44,879 nucleotides of DNA, from assembly GCF_001679925.1 (NCBI RefSeq), contig NZ_LYUZ01000081.1, positions 80,566 through 125,444 on the forward strand, read 5' to 3'. Origin of the DNA: Leisingera sp. JC1 (GTDB lineage: Bacteria; Pseudomonadota; Alphaproteobacteria; Rhodobacterales; Rhodobacteraceae). The position numbers and the translations under genes are program-made. Positions 8,881-18,042 of this stretch are shown here, piece by piece (positions within the stretch are counted from its first letter, which is position 1; each line of letters opens with the position of its first letter). The notes below the pieces were generated by a model. That model was not told the DNA's origin and made no database searches. It saw only the letters and a list, made by a program, of their open reading frames with translations.

Positions 8881-10056
8881 TCAGGGATTAAAGGCCGCCA
8901 AGCGTTCAAACAGCGTGTGAATGCCCGCGCGGTTCACATTGGCGAAGGCAATGCGGAACTGGCGAGCGCCATCCGGGTCGCCCTCGGGCATGAACATTGA
9001 GCCCGGCAGCATCAGGATGGACGCCTCCTTTACCAGCTTGCGGGCAATCTGGTCCGCGGGCTGGTCGAACGGGTGTTCGACATAAGCGAAATAGGCGCCG
9101 CAACCGAGGAGTTTCCAGCCTTTTGCGGCCAGCACCGGAAAGCCTTCCTCAATCGCGAGGCGGCGGTCGAGGATCACCAGTCGTTCACCTGCCAGCCAGT
9201 GATGCAGGTTTTCAATGCCCCACAGCGCGCCGGCCTGCCCCAATTGCGAGGGGCAGATGGTGACGGTGTCCAGAAATTTCTCCATCTCAAAAAGGCGGTC
9301 CGCTGAGGCGGCGATGGCGCCGACCCGATGGCCGGTCAGCCGGTAGGCCTTGGAGAAGGAATAGAGGTGGATCAGGGTGCTGTCCCAGTCCGGCATTTGG
9401 AACAGCCCATGCGGGGCGCCGCCGCGGCTGTCGAAATCGCGGTAGGTTTCATCAACAATCAGCGCGAGGCCGCGGCTGCGGGCTAGGCTGAAGAAGGACT
9501 GAACCAGACCGCTGGGGTATTCCACGCCGCAGGGGTTGTTTGGCGTGACCAGCACGATGGCGCGGGTGCGGTCCGTAATCAGCGCCTCTGCCGCGGCCAG
9601 ATCCGGCAGCATGCCATCGCCCACATGCAGCGGCACGGCAGTAACGCTTGCCATGTCCAGCCACATTTTGTGATTGAAGTACCAGGGGACCGGAATGATC
9701 ACCTCGTCGCCTTCACCGCAAAGGGCGGCAATGGCGGCAGCAAATGCCTGGTTGCAGCCGGACGTGATGCCGACCTGCTGCGGCAAGACCTCTGCCTGAT
9801 AGTGGCGGCACATCTGCTGGGCCAGAGCCCGGCGCAACGGGTCATTGCCAAGGACGGGGCCATAGAGATGCGCAGAGACGTCATTCAGCGCGGCCTCCGC
9901 CAGCGCCTGGCGCAGACCTTCCGGCGGCGCCTCTGCCGGGGCGGCTTGGCTCACGTTCAACAGCGGTCGGTCCGGCGGAAAATCCGCCCCGGCCACCCAG
10001 CGGCGCGATTCGACGATGGGCGATACAAAGGTGGATTGGGTGCGGGGCAGGGGCAT
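8881..10056 (-). CDS. PLP-dependent class I/II aminotransferase
   Basis: A 391-residue fold-type I aminotransferase. Visible are GITSGCNQAF at residues 96-105, IIPVPWYFNHK, TPNNPCG with Asn174 contacting the cofactor, VDETYRDF with Asp202 for the pyridine nitrogen, and the PLP-binding SFSKAYRLTGHRVG with Lys236. The C-terminal ARQFRIAFAN holds the Arg that usually binds substrate carboxylate. Start at 10056 is supported by CGGAG seven bases upstream. Substrate cannot be fixed from sequence; aspartate/aromatic-type specificity is possible. It is 118 bp upstream of ppiD and separated from gpt by a terminator, so it likely has its own transcript. Confidence 0.88.
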   Translation of the reverse strand: MPLPRTQSTFVSPIVESRRWVAGADFPPDRPLLNVSQAAPAEAPPEGLRQALAEAALNDVSAHLYGPVLGNDPLRRALAQQMCRHYQAEVLPQQVGITSGCNQAFAAAIAALCGEGDEVIIPVPWYFNHKMWLDMASVTAVPLHVGDGMLPDLAAAEALITDRTRAIVLVTPNNPCGVEYPSGLVQSFFSLARSRGLALIVDETYRDFDSRGGAPHGLFQMPDWDSTLIHLYSFSKAYRLTGHRVGAIAASADRLFEMEKFLDTVTICPSQLGQAGALWGIENLHHWLAGERLVILDRRLAIEEGFPVLAAKGWKLLGCGAYFAYVEHPFDQPADQIARKLVKEASILMLPGSMFMPEGDPDGARQFRIAFANVNRAGIHTLFERLAAFNP

Positions 10057-10185
10057 GGGCGGCTCCGGTCTGCAGCGAAAGTTCAGGCGCATCCTGATGC
10101 GCGCCGGGATATGTCTGGCACGGCGCCCCTTGCGGCTCAAGCGGGAAGGGCATTTGGATCCAACCTAAGACCGGTCTATCCAACG

Positions 10186-10213
10186 AAAAAGGCGCGCAGT
10201 GACGCGCGCCTTT
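10186..10213 (-). terminator. Rho-independent terminator of gpt
   Basis: On the minus strand a 10-bp perfect stem (AAAGGCGCGC / GCGCGCCTTT, 6-base loop) ends in a run of five T, about 24 bp after the gpt stop. This is a canonical intrinsic terminator and separates gpt from the aminotransferase gene. Confidence 0.85.
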
Positions 10214-10236
10214 GGCATTTTGCAGTCTGGATCAGT

Positions 10237-10740
10237 TCAATCCGTGCCGCGATAGGGTTCGACGTACTGCAGCGCCATATCCCAGGGGAAGAAAATCCAA
10301 GTGTCCTGGCTCACCTCAGTGATAAAGGTGTCCACCATCGGCCGCCCCTTGGGCTTGGCATAGACAGTTGCGAAATGCGCCTTGGGGTACATCTGGCGCA
10401 CCAGTTCAAGGGTTTTGCCGCTGTCGACCAGATCGTCAATGATCAGCACGCCATCACCGTCACCCATCAGACCTGCGTCCGGCGCCTTCAGCACCTCGGC
10501 CTCGCCCTGGGCCTGGTGGTGGTACGACCGCACAGAGATGGTGTCGACGGTGCGGATGTCGAGTTCGCGGCTGACGATCATCGCGGGCGCCATGCCGCCG
10601 CGGGTGATCGCCACAACGGCGCGCCAGGCACCATCGTCGGGACCTTGCCCGTCCAGACGCCAGGCCAGCGCGCGGCTGTCGCGGTGGATCTGGTCCCAGC
10701 TGATGTGAAAGCCTTTTTCGTGCGGCAGACGATCTGTCAT
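10237..10740 (-). CDS. gpt: Xanthine phosphoribosyltransferase
   Basis: Salvages xanthine (and guanine) with PRPP to give XMP/GMP. The 167-residue protein has the family length. It starts [20 protein letters not shown], as in Gpt enzymes, has [13 protein letters not shown] near residue 45, and the PRPP-binding [13 protein letters not shown] at 98-110, then [17 protein letters not shown] and the aromatic [10 protein letters not shown] near the C-terminus. It lies 72 bp downstream of fabI on the same strand with a GC hairpin between them, and ends before a strong terminator. Confidence 0.96.
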   Translation of the reverse strand: MTDRLPHEKGFHISWDQIHRDSRALAWRLDGQGPDDGAWRAVVAITRGGMAPAMIVSRELDIRTVDTISVRSYHHQAQGEAEVLKAPDAGLMGDGDGVLIIDDLVDSGKTLELVRQMYPKAHFATVYAKPKGRPMVDTFITEVSQDTWIFFPWDMALQYVEPYRGTD

Positions 10741-10774
10741 GTTATGTGCTCCCCGCGGTGTCGCGCCAGCTTGC

Positions 10775-10802
10775 GGGCGCCCGGACCGATGCCCGGGCGC
10801 CC
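10775..10802. terminator. GC-rich inverted repeat between fabI and gpt
   Basis: A perfect 10-bp stem (GGGCGCCCGG / CCGGGCGCCC, 8-base loop) lies 10 bp past the fabI stop. The T-rich tail (TTGTTTT) is on the plus-strand side, not on the minus-strand side where fabI is transcribed, so it is not a canonical fabI terminator; it may attenuate read-through or stabilise the fabI 3' end. Confidence 0.5.
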
Positions 10803-10812
10803 TTGTTTTCAG

Positions 10813-11616
10813 TTACTTGGAAATATCCGGCGCATCGACCGCCTTCATGCCGACCACATGATAGCCGGCGTCCACATGCAGATTCTCGCCGGTGACGCCG
10901 GAGCTGAGATCGGACAGCAGATAGAGCGCAGATTTGCCCACATCGTCGATAGTCACGTTGCGGCGCAGCGGCGAGTTGTACTCGTTCCACTTCATGATGT
11001 AGCGGAAGTCGCCGATACCCGACGCGGCCAGGGTTTTGATCGGACCAGCAGAGATCGCGTTGACGCGGATGCCGTCCTTGCCCAGGTCTTCGGCCAGGTA
11101 TTTGACGGAGGCCTCGAGCGCGGCCTTGGCGACACCCATCACATTATAATGCGGCATCACTTGCTCGGCACCGTAATAGGTGAGGGTCAGCAGCGAACCG
11201 CCTTCGCTCATCATTTTTTCGGCGCGGTTGGCCACGGCGGTGAAGGAGAACACCGAGATGTCCATGGTCATCTGGAAGTTGCTGCGGCTGGTGTCGACGT
11301 AGCGGCCGCGCAACTCATTCTTGTCGGAGAACCCGATGGCGTGGACCACAAAGTCCAGCTTGCCCCATTTGGCTTCCAGTTCAGCGAACAGCGCGTCGAT
11401 GGACGCTTCGTCCGACACGTCGCAAGGCAGGACAATGTTGCTGCCCAGCTGTTCGGCCAGCGGGTCGACCCGCTTTTTCAGCGCATCGCCCTGATAGGAA
11501 AAGGCAAGCTCGGCGCCGGCGTCTGCGCAGGCCTTGGCAATGCCCCACGCAATGGATTTGTCGTTGGCCAGGCCCATGATGAGGCCGCGCTTACCGGCCA
11601 TCAGTTGACTAGACAT
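10813..11616 (-). CDS. fabI: Enoyl-ACP reductase FabI (NADH-dependent)
   Basis: Reduces trans-2-enoyl-ACP in the last step of each fatty-acid elongation cycle; the triclosan/isoniazid-type target family. The 267-residue SDR protein has the FabI-style nucleotide site GLIMGLANDKSIAWGIA at residues 11-27, the HAIGFSDK segment after residue 91, and the active-site Tyr147/Tyr157 and Lys164 in a Y-x6-K arrangement (YNVMGVAK). AGPIKTLAASGI, characteristic of the substrate loop, follows. A GGAG box precedes the ATG. It is divergent from pdxH across a 132-bp gap that must hold both promoters. Confidence 0.97.
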   Translation of the reverse strand: MSSQLMAGKRGLIMGLANDKSIAWGIAKACADAGAELAFSYQGDALKKRVDPLAEQLGSNIVLPCDVSDEASIDALFAELEAKWGKLDFVVHAIGFSDKNELRGRYVDTSRSNFQMTMDISVFSFTAVANRAEKMMSEGGSLLTLTYYGAEQVMPHYNVMGVAKAALEASVKYLAEDLGKDGIRVNAISAGPIKTLAASGIGDFRYIMKWNEYNSPLRRNVTIDDVGKSALYLLSDLSSGVTGENLHVDAGYHVVGMKAVDAPDISK

Positions 11617-11748
11617 GCAGGTTCTCCGCCTGTGATCTGATAATTTAGCGGTGTTTATAATGCCGCGCGGGGCGCTTCAAGGGTTCACGCCCTTGCAGGC
11701 GGAAAGGAAGCTCCCTAGGTTGCAATCAAATTCCCGTTTGAGGTGCCC

Positions 11749-12354
11749 ATGTCCGACCGTACAGGTATATTTGAAGGCGACGATCCGTTTGCCATTGCCA
11801 GGTCCTGGCTTGCAGAGGCGGAGCAGACCGAACCAAATGACGCGAACGCCATTGCGCTGGCCACGGTGGACGAGACCGGGTTGCCCAACAGTCGCATGGT
11901 TCTTCTCAAGGAAATCGAGGACGCCGCCTTTGTGTTCTATACCAACTACGGCAGTGCCAAGGCGCAGGAACTGGACCATGCGGGCAAGGCAGCCTTTGTG
12001 ATGCACTGGAAATCCCTGCGCCGTCAGATCCGCGTGCGCGGCACCATCACCCGCGAGGAAGGGCCACAGGCGGACGAATACTACAGGTCCCGCTCGCTCA
12101 AGAGCAGGCTGGGGGCCTGGGCTTCAAAACAGTCGCAGCCGCTGGACAGCCGTGGCACGCTGATGGCGGAGGTCGCGAAAGTGACCGCGATGAAAGGCCC
12201 GAATCCCGAGCGCCCGCCGTTCTGGGGCGGATACCGTCTGGTGCCGGTTGAGATCGAGTTCTGGGCCGATGGCGCCTTCCGGTTGCACGACCGGTTCCGC
12301 TGGCGCCGCGATGACGCATCTGCAGCATGGCAGATCAATCGGCTCAATCCCTGA
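11749..12354 (+). CDS. pdxH: Pyridoxamine 5'-phosphate oxidase
   Basis: An FMN enzyme that oxidises pyridoxamine/pyridoxine 5'-phosphate to pyridoxal 5'-phosphate. The 201-residue protein has the family motifs in order: [24 protein letters not shown] (cut here for length), [48 protein letters not shown] and the C-terminal [17 protein letters not shown] with [10 protein letters not shown] and the terminal RLNP. A GTG six bases upstream is possible, but GAGG at 11740-11743 is well spaced for the ATG at 11749. It is monocistronic and divergent from fabI. Confidence 0.96.
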   Translation: MSDRTGIFEGDDPFAIARSWLAEAEQTEPNDANAIALATVDETGLPNSRMVLLKEIEDAAFVFYTNYGSAKAQELDHAGKAAFVMHWKSLRRQIRVRGTITREEGPQADEYYRSRSLKSRLGAWASKQSQPLDSRGTLMAEVAKVTAMKGPNPERPPFWGGYRLVPVEIEFWADGAFRLHDRFRWRRDDASAAWQINRLNP

Positions 12355-12486
12355 CAGGAATCGTCAGTTTACCTTGGGTCAAGGGGTCTTTCGTGACAAT
12401 TTCAAGACTTTTTAGCTTGAATTCCAAGGTCAGTTTGGCGCATCAGGACACCATCAAAAAACAAGAAACGCGGTAGGGAATATCCA

Positions 12487-13026
12487 GTGGCAGAAGATCT
12501 CAGCAGCTTGCAGCAAGTTCAGGGGCTGGTGAAGTGGTTCGACCCGGCGAAAGGGTACGGCTTTGTCGTTTCCGACACCGGCGGACCGGACATTCTTCTG
12601 CATGTGAATGTGCTGCGCAATTTCGGGCAAAGTTCTGTTGCGGACGGCGCCCGCATTGAGATCGTGACGCATCAGACCGGACGCGGTGTTCAGGCCGTGG
12701 AAGTGATCTCGATCCAGCCGCCGGAGCGCGAAGACACCCCGGTGTTGAGCGATTTTGCCGAACTGGATATGGGCAGCCTGCAAAATGAGCCGCTTGAGCC
12801 CGCACGGGTAAAATGGTTCGACAAGGGCAAAGGCTTTGGCTTTGCCAATGTGTTCGGCCGCGGCGAAGACGTTTTCCTGCATGTAGAAGTGCTGCGCCAA
12901 TCCGGCCTTGCGGATCTGCAGCCCGGCGAAGCCCTGGCGATGCGGGTTATCGATGGCAAGCGCGGCCACATGGCGGTCGAGGTGCTGGCATGGGAAGCCG
13001 CATTGGCGGCAGGCCACCAGGACTGA
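12487..13026 (+). CDS. Tandem cold-shock-domain protein
   Basis: A 179-residue nucleic-acid-binding protein with two cold-shock domains. Domain 1 (about residues 10-80) has GLVKWFDPAKGYGFV and DILLHV; domain 2 (about 103-175) has ARVKWFDKGKGFGFAN and DVFLHV. These are the RNP1 and RNP2 single-strand RNA-binding motifs. Most bacterial Csps are single-domain (~70 residues); the two-domain form is common in alphaproteobacteria. Translation starts at GTG with an AGGGAA box upstream. The 132-bp 5' gap carries a TTCAAG/CTTGAA stem near 12401-12421, which could be an RNA thermosensor or autoregulatory element, but I see no proof. The DUF192 gene follows by 4 bp. Confidence 0.92.
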   Translation: MAEDLSSLQQVQGLVKWFDPAKGYGFVVSDTGGPDILLHVNVLRNFGQSSVADGARIEIVTHQTGRGVQAVEVISIQPPEREDTPVLSDFAELDMGSLQNEPLEPARVKWFDKGKGFGFANVFGRGEDVFLHVEVLRQSGLADLQPGEALAMRVIDGKRGHMAVEVLAWEAALAAGHQD

Positions 13027-13030
13027 GCTG

Positions 13031-13510
13031 ATGTTGCGGCGTCTTCGGTATTGGAGCCTCGCCGCAGCCGCCAGTTTCGCGATGGCCGCACCAGGTTTCG
13101 CCGGAGAATGCCAATCCGGCCGGGTCGATCTGCGCGGCAGCTGGGGGCAGACCGGATTTTCAGTCGAAATCGCTGACGATGAGCAGGAGCGCGCCCAAGG
13201 GCTGATGTTCCGCAAGTCGATGCCGCGCGGGGCAGGGATGCTGTTTGTCTACGACCGGCCCCAGCCCGCGGCGTTCTGGATGAAGAACACCCTGATTCCA
13301 CTGGATATCATTTTCCTGAACGAAAATGGCCTAGTGACCTCAGTGCATGAGAACGCCAAACCAGGCGATCTGACCCCGATCCCGGGCGGAGATGACGTGT
13401 TCGCGGTGCTCGAAATCAACGGCGGGCTGGCCCGTCGCTACGGCATCACTTCCGGCACCCAGATGCGGCATCAAATTTTTTCCGCCGGAGGCGCAGTTTG
13501 GCCCTGTTAG
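13031..13510 (+). CDS. Secreted DUF192 family protein
   Basis: A 159-residue protein with a signal peptide (residues 1-24: Arg-rich start, Leu/Ala core, then APGFAG before mature ECQSG). The rest is a DUF192 domain (PF02643) with its usual DEQERAQGLMFRKSMP, GAGMLFVYD, AAFWMKNTLIPLDIIFLNENG and VLEINGGLARRYGI segments. Function of the family is unknown. The gene begins 4 bp after the cold-shock gene stop, so it is probably co-transcribed with it. It ends 43 bp before tRNA-Pro. Confidence 0.9.
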   Translation: MLRRLRYWSLAAAASFAMAAPGFAGECQSGRVDLRGSWGQTGFSVEIADDEQERAQGLMFRKSMPRGAGMLFVYDRPQPAAFWMKNTLIPLDIIFLNENGLVTSVHENAKPGDLTPIPGGDDVFAVLEINGGLARRYGITSGTQMRHQIFSAGGAVWPC

Positions 13511-13553
13511 GGGTTTTCAAATCACTTTGCCGGAGATAGGAAGGCGCACGGTC

Positions 13554-13630
13554 CGGGGCGTGGCGCAGTCTGGTAGCGCACCTGTTTTGGGTACAGGGGG
13601 TCGTGAGTTCGAATCTCGCCGCCCCGACCA
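13554..13630 (+). tRNA. tRNA-Pro (anticodon TGG)
   Basis: A 77-nt cloverleaf including encoded CCA. Acceptor CGGGGCG pairs with CGCCCCG, the anticodon stem CCTGT/ACAGG encloses TTTGGGT with TGG at the wobble-to-third positions, and the T arm reads CTCGC-closed GTTCGAATC. It follows the DUF192 gene on the same strand; no integrase or duplicated 3' end is seen, so it does not look like a used attachment site. Confidence 0.97.
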
Positions 13631-13650
13631 CTCCTCTCCATTAAACCTCA

Positions 13651-13688
13651 GCGAATCCCAACCAAGAGAATCTGCCACAGGGATTCGC
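13651..13688 (+). repeat. Inverted repeat after tRNA-Pro
   Basis: A perfect 9-bp inverted repeat (GCGAATCCC at 13651 and GGGATTCGC at 13680) with a 20-base spacer starts 20 bp after the tRNA CCA, followed by CTCACGCTTTT. It could terminate tRNA transcription. Both arms contain GANTC, and a third GANTC lies in the spacer. Confidence 0.6.
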
Positions 13689-13733
13689 CTCACGCTTTTG
13701 GAGATACGCGCACCACAAACACAACCTCAAGCG

Positions 13734-13771
13734 TTAACATTTCCTTAACACCCTGTTAACACACTCTTAAC
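13734..13771 (+). promoter_or_regulatory. Array of overlapping CtrA-like boxes (TTAA-N7-TTAA-N7-TTAA-N7-TTAAC)
   Basis: TTAAC occurs at 13734, 13745, 13756 and 13767, exactly 11 bp apart and all on the same strand. This gives three consecutive matches to the alphaproteobacterial CtrA consensus TTAA-N7-TTAAC. The N7 spacers differ in sequence, so the conserved part is the half-site and its phase, not a simple duplicated repeat. That CtrA binds here is inferred. The nearest downstream gene is nrdJ, about 580 bp away. Confidence 0.65.
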
Positions 13772-14353
13772 CATCTGGTGCTGACCCGCATCACTTGATT
13801 AATGGCACTGCAGGCGCCGATGCCGCAGCGCCATGATGCCATCGGAAGATCACCGTAAAGTTGTTTGCGCGCGACACTTGCCGCCAGTTGGTCGACAGAT
13901 GTGAATCATTGCCCGGTAGAACTGCAGTTCTGGCTTCTCTGCGAAGCGGCAAGTCACTTGCTTGGCGTAAGAATTCCGGGCTGGCAGCTGACCAGAGTTT
14001 CGCACCGAAGGACGTGGCAGCCTGTGGATGAATCAACGGCCTTCACCGGACCCTTGAAACCGAGAATAGCGTCAACAGCAAAGATCGTTGCAAAGGGGTA
14101 AATTTAACGTTGACCGTTTGTGTGTGAATACGCCAAATTGTGGACACCGGTTGCGACGGCACTAAATCTGGTGGATTAAGGGGCCGCAGCAACAACGCTG
14201 ACAAACAGCAGACAGTCCTGTGAAGAAAGGCCGGCGAGGGCCGCAAGTGCGCCGTATGCGGCGTACGCCGGATATCTGCGTTCTGAGTGGCCGGTATGGC
14301 TGGTGCGGGGGCACCGTGACACTGACCGATGTGTGCTTGAGAAGGGGCAGAGC

Positions 14354-17300
14354 ATGAAGATCGAACGGAAATTCACCAAACCCGGGCAGGATGCTTACGC
14401 CGATCTGGCTTTTGTCTCCGCCACCTCGGAGATCCGCAACCCGGACGGGACCATTGTTTTCCGGCTCGACAATATCGAAATTCCCGCGTCGTGGAGCCAG
14501 GTGGCCAGCGACGTGATTGCCCAGAAATATTTCCGCAAGGCAGGTGTGCCGTCCCGCCTGAAAAAGGTCCGCGAAAAGGACGTGCCGGAGTTTCTGTGGC
14601 GCTCTGTCCCGGAAAAGGGGGCTGAGTTCGGCGGTGAGACCTCCTCCAAGCAGGTGTTCGACCGTCTGGCGGGCGCCTGGGCTTACTGGGGCTGGAAGGG
14701 CGGCTATTTCTCCTCTGAGACGGATGCACGCGCCTACTACGACGAAATGCGTTATATGCTGGCGACCCAGCGCTCGGCCCCGAACTCGCCCCAGTGGTTC
14801 AACACCGGCCTGCATTGGGCCTATGGCATCGACGGCCCGGCCCAGGGCCATCACTATGTCGATTACAAGACCGGCAAGCTGACCAAGTCGGACAGCGCCT
14901 ATGAGCACCCCCAGCCGCACGCCTGCTTCATCCAGTCGGTCTCGGATGATCTGGTCAAGGACGGCGGCATCATGGACCTGTGGGTGCGCGAAGCGCGGCT
15001 GTTCAAATACGGCTCCGGCACCGGCACCAATTTCTCCCATCTGCGCGCCGAGGGCGAGCCGCTGTCCGGCGGCGGCAAATCCTCCGGCCTGATGGGCTTT
15101 CTCAAAATCGGCGACCGCGCGGCGGGCGCCATCAAATCAGGCGGCACAACCCGTCGGGCAGCAAAGATGGTGATCGTGGACGCCGATCACCCGGATATCG
15201 AGCAGTTCATCCAGTGGAAGGTGATCGAAGAGCAGAAGGTCGCGTCCATCGTCGCGGGCTCCAAGATGCACGAGAAGATGCTGAACGGCATTTTCGAGGC
15301 GATCCGCAGCTGGGACGGGGCTGAGGCCGATGCCTATGACCCGGCGGTCAACGACGGGCTGAAAAAGGCGGTCCGCGAGGCCAAGAAGGTCGCGATCCCG
15401 GAAACCTATATCAAGCGGGTGCTGGATTACGCTAAGCAGGGGCACACCTCGATCGAGTTTCCGACCTATGACACCGACTGGGATTCGGAGGCCTACAGCT
15501 CTGTTTCCGGGCAGAACTCCAACAACTCGATCCGGGTCACCAACGCCTTCCTGCATGCGGTCGAAAAGGACGCTGACTGGGAACTGTTCAATCGCACCGA
15601 CGGCAAGGTTGCCAAGGTGATCAGGGCCCGCGATCTGTGGGAAAAGGTGGGTCATGCGGCCTGGGCCTGCGCCGATCCCGGCATCCAGTTCCACGACACC
15701 GTGAACGAATGGCACACTTGCCCGGAAGACGGTGAGATCCGCGGCTCAAACCCTTGTTCGGAATACATGTTCCTGGACGACACCGCCTGCAACCTGGCAT
15801 CGCTGAACCTGCTGAGCTTCCTGAAGGACGGCCAGTTCCAGGCAGATGACTACATGCATTGCTGCCGTCTGTGGACGCTGACGCTGGAAATCTCGGTGAT
15901 GATGGCGCAGTTCCCCTCCAAGGAAATCGCGCAGCGCTCCTATGACTTCCGCACCCTGGGGCTGGGCTATGCCAATATCGGCGGTCTGCTTATGAACATG
16001 GGCTACAGCTACGACTCGGATGAGGGCAGGGCGCTTTGCGGTGCGCTGACCGCACTGATGACCGGTGTGGCCTATGCAACCTCGGCCGAGATCGCCTCGG
16101 AACTGGGCGCATTCCCAGGTTATGCGAAAAACGCAGACCACATGCTGCGGATTATCCGAAACCACCGCAACGCTGCAAAGGGCAACGCTGAGGGCTATGA
16201 AGCCCTGTCTGTGAAGCCGGTGCCGCTGGACATCGCAAATTGCCCCGATGCGCTTCTGACCGATCTGGCCGCCAGCGCCTGGGACGAAGCACTGAAACTG
16301 GGCGAAAAGCACGGCTACCGCAACGCCCAGACCACGGTAATTGCTCCGACCGGCACCATCGGCCTGGTCATGGACTGCGATACCACGGGCATTGAGCCGG
16401 ACTTTGCCCTGGTGAAATTCAAGAAGCTGGCAGGCGGCGGCTACTTCAAAATCATCAACCGCTCGGTGCCGTCAGCGCTTGAGGGGCTGGGCTATAGCTC
16501 CTCCCAGATCGAGGAGATCGTGTCCTACGCCGTCGGCCATGGCTCCATTGGCAACGCGCCGGGCATCAACCACACCTCGCTGGCAGGTCACGGCTTTGGC
16601 CCCAATGAGCTGGCCAAGGTGGATGCGGCGCTGGAATCGGCCTTTGACATCCGCTTCGTGTTCAACCAATGGACCCTGGGCGAAGATTTCTGCACCGGCG
16701 TGCTGGGCATCCCGGCGGCCAAGCTGAACGACCCGACCTTCGACTTGCTGCGTCATCTGGGCTTCACCAAGGCGGATATCGAGGCGGCCAACGACCATGT
16801 CTGCGGCACCATGACCCTAGAAGGCGCACCGCATCTGCAGGAAGAGCATTACGCGATCTTTGACTGCGCCAACCCGTGCGGCAAGAAAGGCAAGCGTTTC
16901 CTGAGTGTTGACAGCCATATCTACATGATGGCTGCGGCCCAGAGCTTCATCTCCGGCGCGATCTCCAAAACTATTAATATGCCGAATTCGGCAACCATCG
17001 AGGACTGCCAGAAAGCTTATGAGCTGAGCTGGAGCCTGGGCATCAAGGCCAACGCGCTGTACCGCGACGGCTCCAAGCTGAGCCAGCCGCTGGCAGCTGC
17101 TTTGGTCGAGGATGACGACGACGCGGCGGAGGTGCTGGAGAGCGGCGCACCGCAGGAGAAAGCGGCTGTTCTGGCTGAGAAGATCGTCGAGAAAGTGGTC
17201 ATCAAGGAAGTGCTGAAATCGCACCGCACCAAGATGCCGCAGCGCCGCAAGGGCTATACCCAGAAGGCGGTTGTCGGCGGCCACAAAGTGTATCTGCGCA

Positions 17301-17998
17301 CCGGCGAGTACGAGGACGGCAACCTCGGCGAGATTTTCATCGACATGCACAAGGAAGGCGCAGGCTTCCGGGCGATGATGAACAACTTTGCCATCGCGGT
17401 GTCGGTCGGCCTGCAGTATGGCGTGCCGCTGGAGGAGTTCGTCGACGCCTTCACCTTCACCAAGTTCGAGCCCGCGGGCATGGTCCAGGGCAACGACTCC
17501 ATCAAGAATGCGACCTCGATCCTCGATTATGTGTTCCGCGAACTGGCGGTTTCCTATCTCGACCGCACTGATCTGGCGCATGTGAAGCCAGAAGGCGCTA
17601 CCTTCGACGATCTGGGCCGAGGCGAGGAAGAAGGCGTATCGAACCTGTCCGAGCTGAGCGAAAGCGCCGCGACCCGGTCGCTGGAAGTTCTGAAGCAGAT
17701 CTCCTCGACGGGCTATCTGCGCAAGCGTCTGCCGCAGGATCTTGTGGTGCTGCAGGGTGGCCAGACCGACGCAGGACTTTTGGGCACTGGAACCGATCCG
17801 GTGGCGGCGCTGCAAACACTGGTGCCCGAAACCACTGAGGCGCCGGCGCAAAGCAACGGCGGAATGGACGCGCGCACTAAAGCAAAAATGCAAGGCTATG
17901 AAGGTGAAGCCTGTGGCGAATGCGGCAACTACACGCTGGTTCGCAACGGCACCTGCATGAAATGCAACACCTGCGGGGGAACCTCCGGCTGCAGCTGA
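14354..17998 (+). CDS. nrdJ: Adenosylcobalamin-dependent (class II) ribonucleoside-diphosphate reductase
   Basis: Makes deoxyribonucleotides using a B12-derived radical, so it works with or without oxygen. The 1214-residue protein shows [15 protein letters not shown] near residue 145, the [12 protein letters not shown] loop near 220, [20 protein letters not shown] near 466, the [11 protein letters not shown] region near 840, and AISKTINMP near 876. The C-terminal tail has clustered cysteines ([20 protein letters not shown] and GCS, residues ~1187-1214), the usual redox/zinc tail of NrdJ. The start at 14354 has AAGGGG upstream. It is monocistronic, with a long 5' gap carrying CtrA-like boxes. 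Confidence 0.97.
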   Translation: MKIERKFTKPGQDAYADLAFVSATSEIRNPDGTIVFRLDNIEIPASWSQVASDVIAQKYFRKAGVPSRLKKVREKDVPEFLWRSVPEKGAEFGGETSSKQVFDRLAGAWAYWGWKGGYFSSETDARAYYDEMRYMLATQRSAPNSPQWFNTGLHWAYGIDGPAQGHHYVDYKTGKLTKSDSAYEHPQPHACFIQSVSDDLVKDGGIMDLWVREARLFKYGSGTGTNFSHLRAEGEPLSGGGKSSGLMGFLKIGDRAAGAIKSGGTTRRAAKMVIVDADHPDIEQFIQWKVIEEQKVASIVAGSKMHEKMLNGIFEAIRSWDGAEADAYDPAVNDGLKKAVREAKKVAIPETYIKRVLDYAKQGHTSIEFPTYDTDWDSEAYSSVSGQNSNNSIRVTNAFLHAVEKDADWELFNRTDGKVAKVIRARDLWEKVGHAAWACADPGIQFHDTVNEWHTCPEDGEIRGSNPCSEYMFLDDTACNLASLNLLSFLKDGQFQADDYMHCCRLWTLTLEISVMMAQFPSKEIAQRSYDFRTLGLGYANIGGLLMNMGYSYDSDEGRALCGALTALMTGVAYATSAEIASELGAFPGYAKNADHMLRIIRNHRNAAKGNAEGYEALSVKPVPLDIANCPDALLTDLAASAWDEALKLGEKHGYRNAQTTVIAPTGTIGLVMDCDTTGIEPDFALVKFKKLAGGGYFKIINRSVPSALEGLGYSSSQIEEIVSYAVGHGSIGNAPGINHTSLAGHGFGPNELAKVDAALESAFDIRFVFNQWTLGEDFCTGVLGIPAAKLNDPTFDLLRHLGFTKADIEAANDHVCGTMTLEGAPHLQEEHYAIFDCANPCGKKGKRFLSVDSHIYMMAAAQSFISGAISKTINMPNSATIEDCQKAYELSWSLGIKANALYRDGSKLSQPLAAALVEDDDDAAEVLESGAPQEKAAVLAEKIVEKVVIKEVLKSHRTKMPQRRKGYTQKAVVGGHKVYLRTGEYEDGNLGEIFIDMHKEGAGFRAMMNNFAIAVSVGLQYGVPLEEFVDAFTFTKFEPAGMVQGNDSIKNATSILDYVFRELAVSYLDRTDLAHVKPEGATFDDLGRGEEEGVSNLSELSESAATRSLEVLKQISSTGYLRKRLPQDLVVLQGGQTDAGLLGTGTDPVAALQTLVPETTEAPAQSNGGMDARTKAKMQGYEGEACGECGNYTLVRNGTCMKCNTCGGTSGCS

Positions 17999-18010
17999 GG
18001 AACCTCTGCC

Positions 18011-18042
18011 TGCGGCACCGGCACACCCCCGACGGTGCCGCA
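18011..18042 (+). repeat. Inverted repeat immediately after nrdJ
   Basis: A 10-bp perfect stem (TGCGGCACCG / CGGTGCCGCA) with a 12-base loop begins 13 bp after the nrdJ stop. It is followed by A, not T, so it is not a textbook intrinsic terminator; it may protect the nrdJ 3' end. Confidence 0.6.

Larger units (their letters stand above)
13631..14353 (+). other. 723-bp gene-free stretch between tRNA-Pro and nrdJ
   Basis: No convincing coding gene is seen here; the open frames have no ribosome site or recognisable product. The stretch contains a 9-bp inverted repeat just after the tRNA, four phased TTAAC repeats (13734-13771), five GANTC sites (13653, 13668, 13682, 13903, 14030), a hairpin at 14247-14266 (GTGCGCCG/CGGCGTAC with one G-U pair and a TATG loop) and a small GGTGC/GCACC hairpin near 14309. 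A TTGACC hexamer near 14110 could be a -35 for nrdJ but the matching -10 is poor. It may be a long regulated leader for nrdJ or hold a small RNA. Confidence 0.6.

Noticed and set aside
14023-14031. DnaA-like box TGTGGATGA
   Set aside because: One base from TGTGGATAA but single, with no cluster, no AT-rich unwinding region and no dnaA nearby; not evidence for an origin.
13772-14353. Cobalamin riboswitch before nrdJ
   Set aside because: I looked for the B12-box and core segments and did not find them; nrdJ's B12 need alone does not justify the call.
14162-15040. Long minus-strand open frame over the nrdJ start
   Set aside because: It lies opposite nrdJ, has no recognisable domain, and its codon pattern is that of an antisense shadow in GC-rich DNA.
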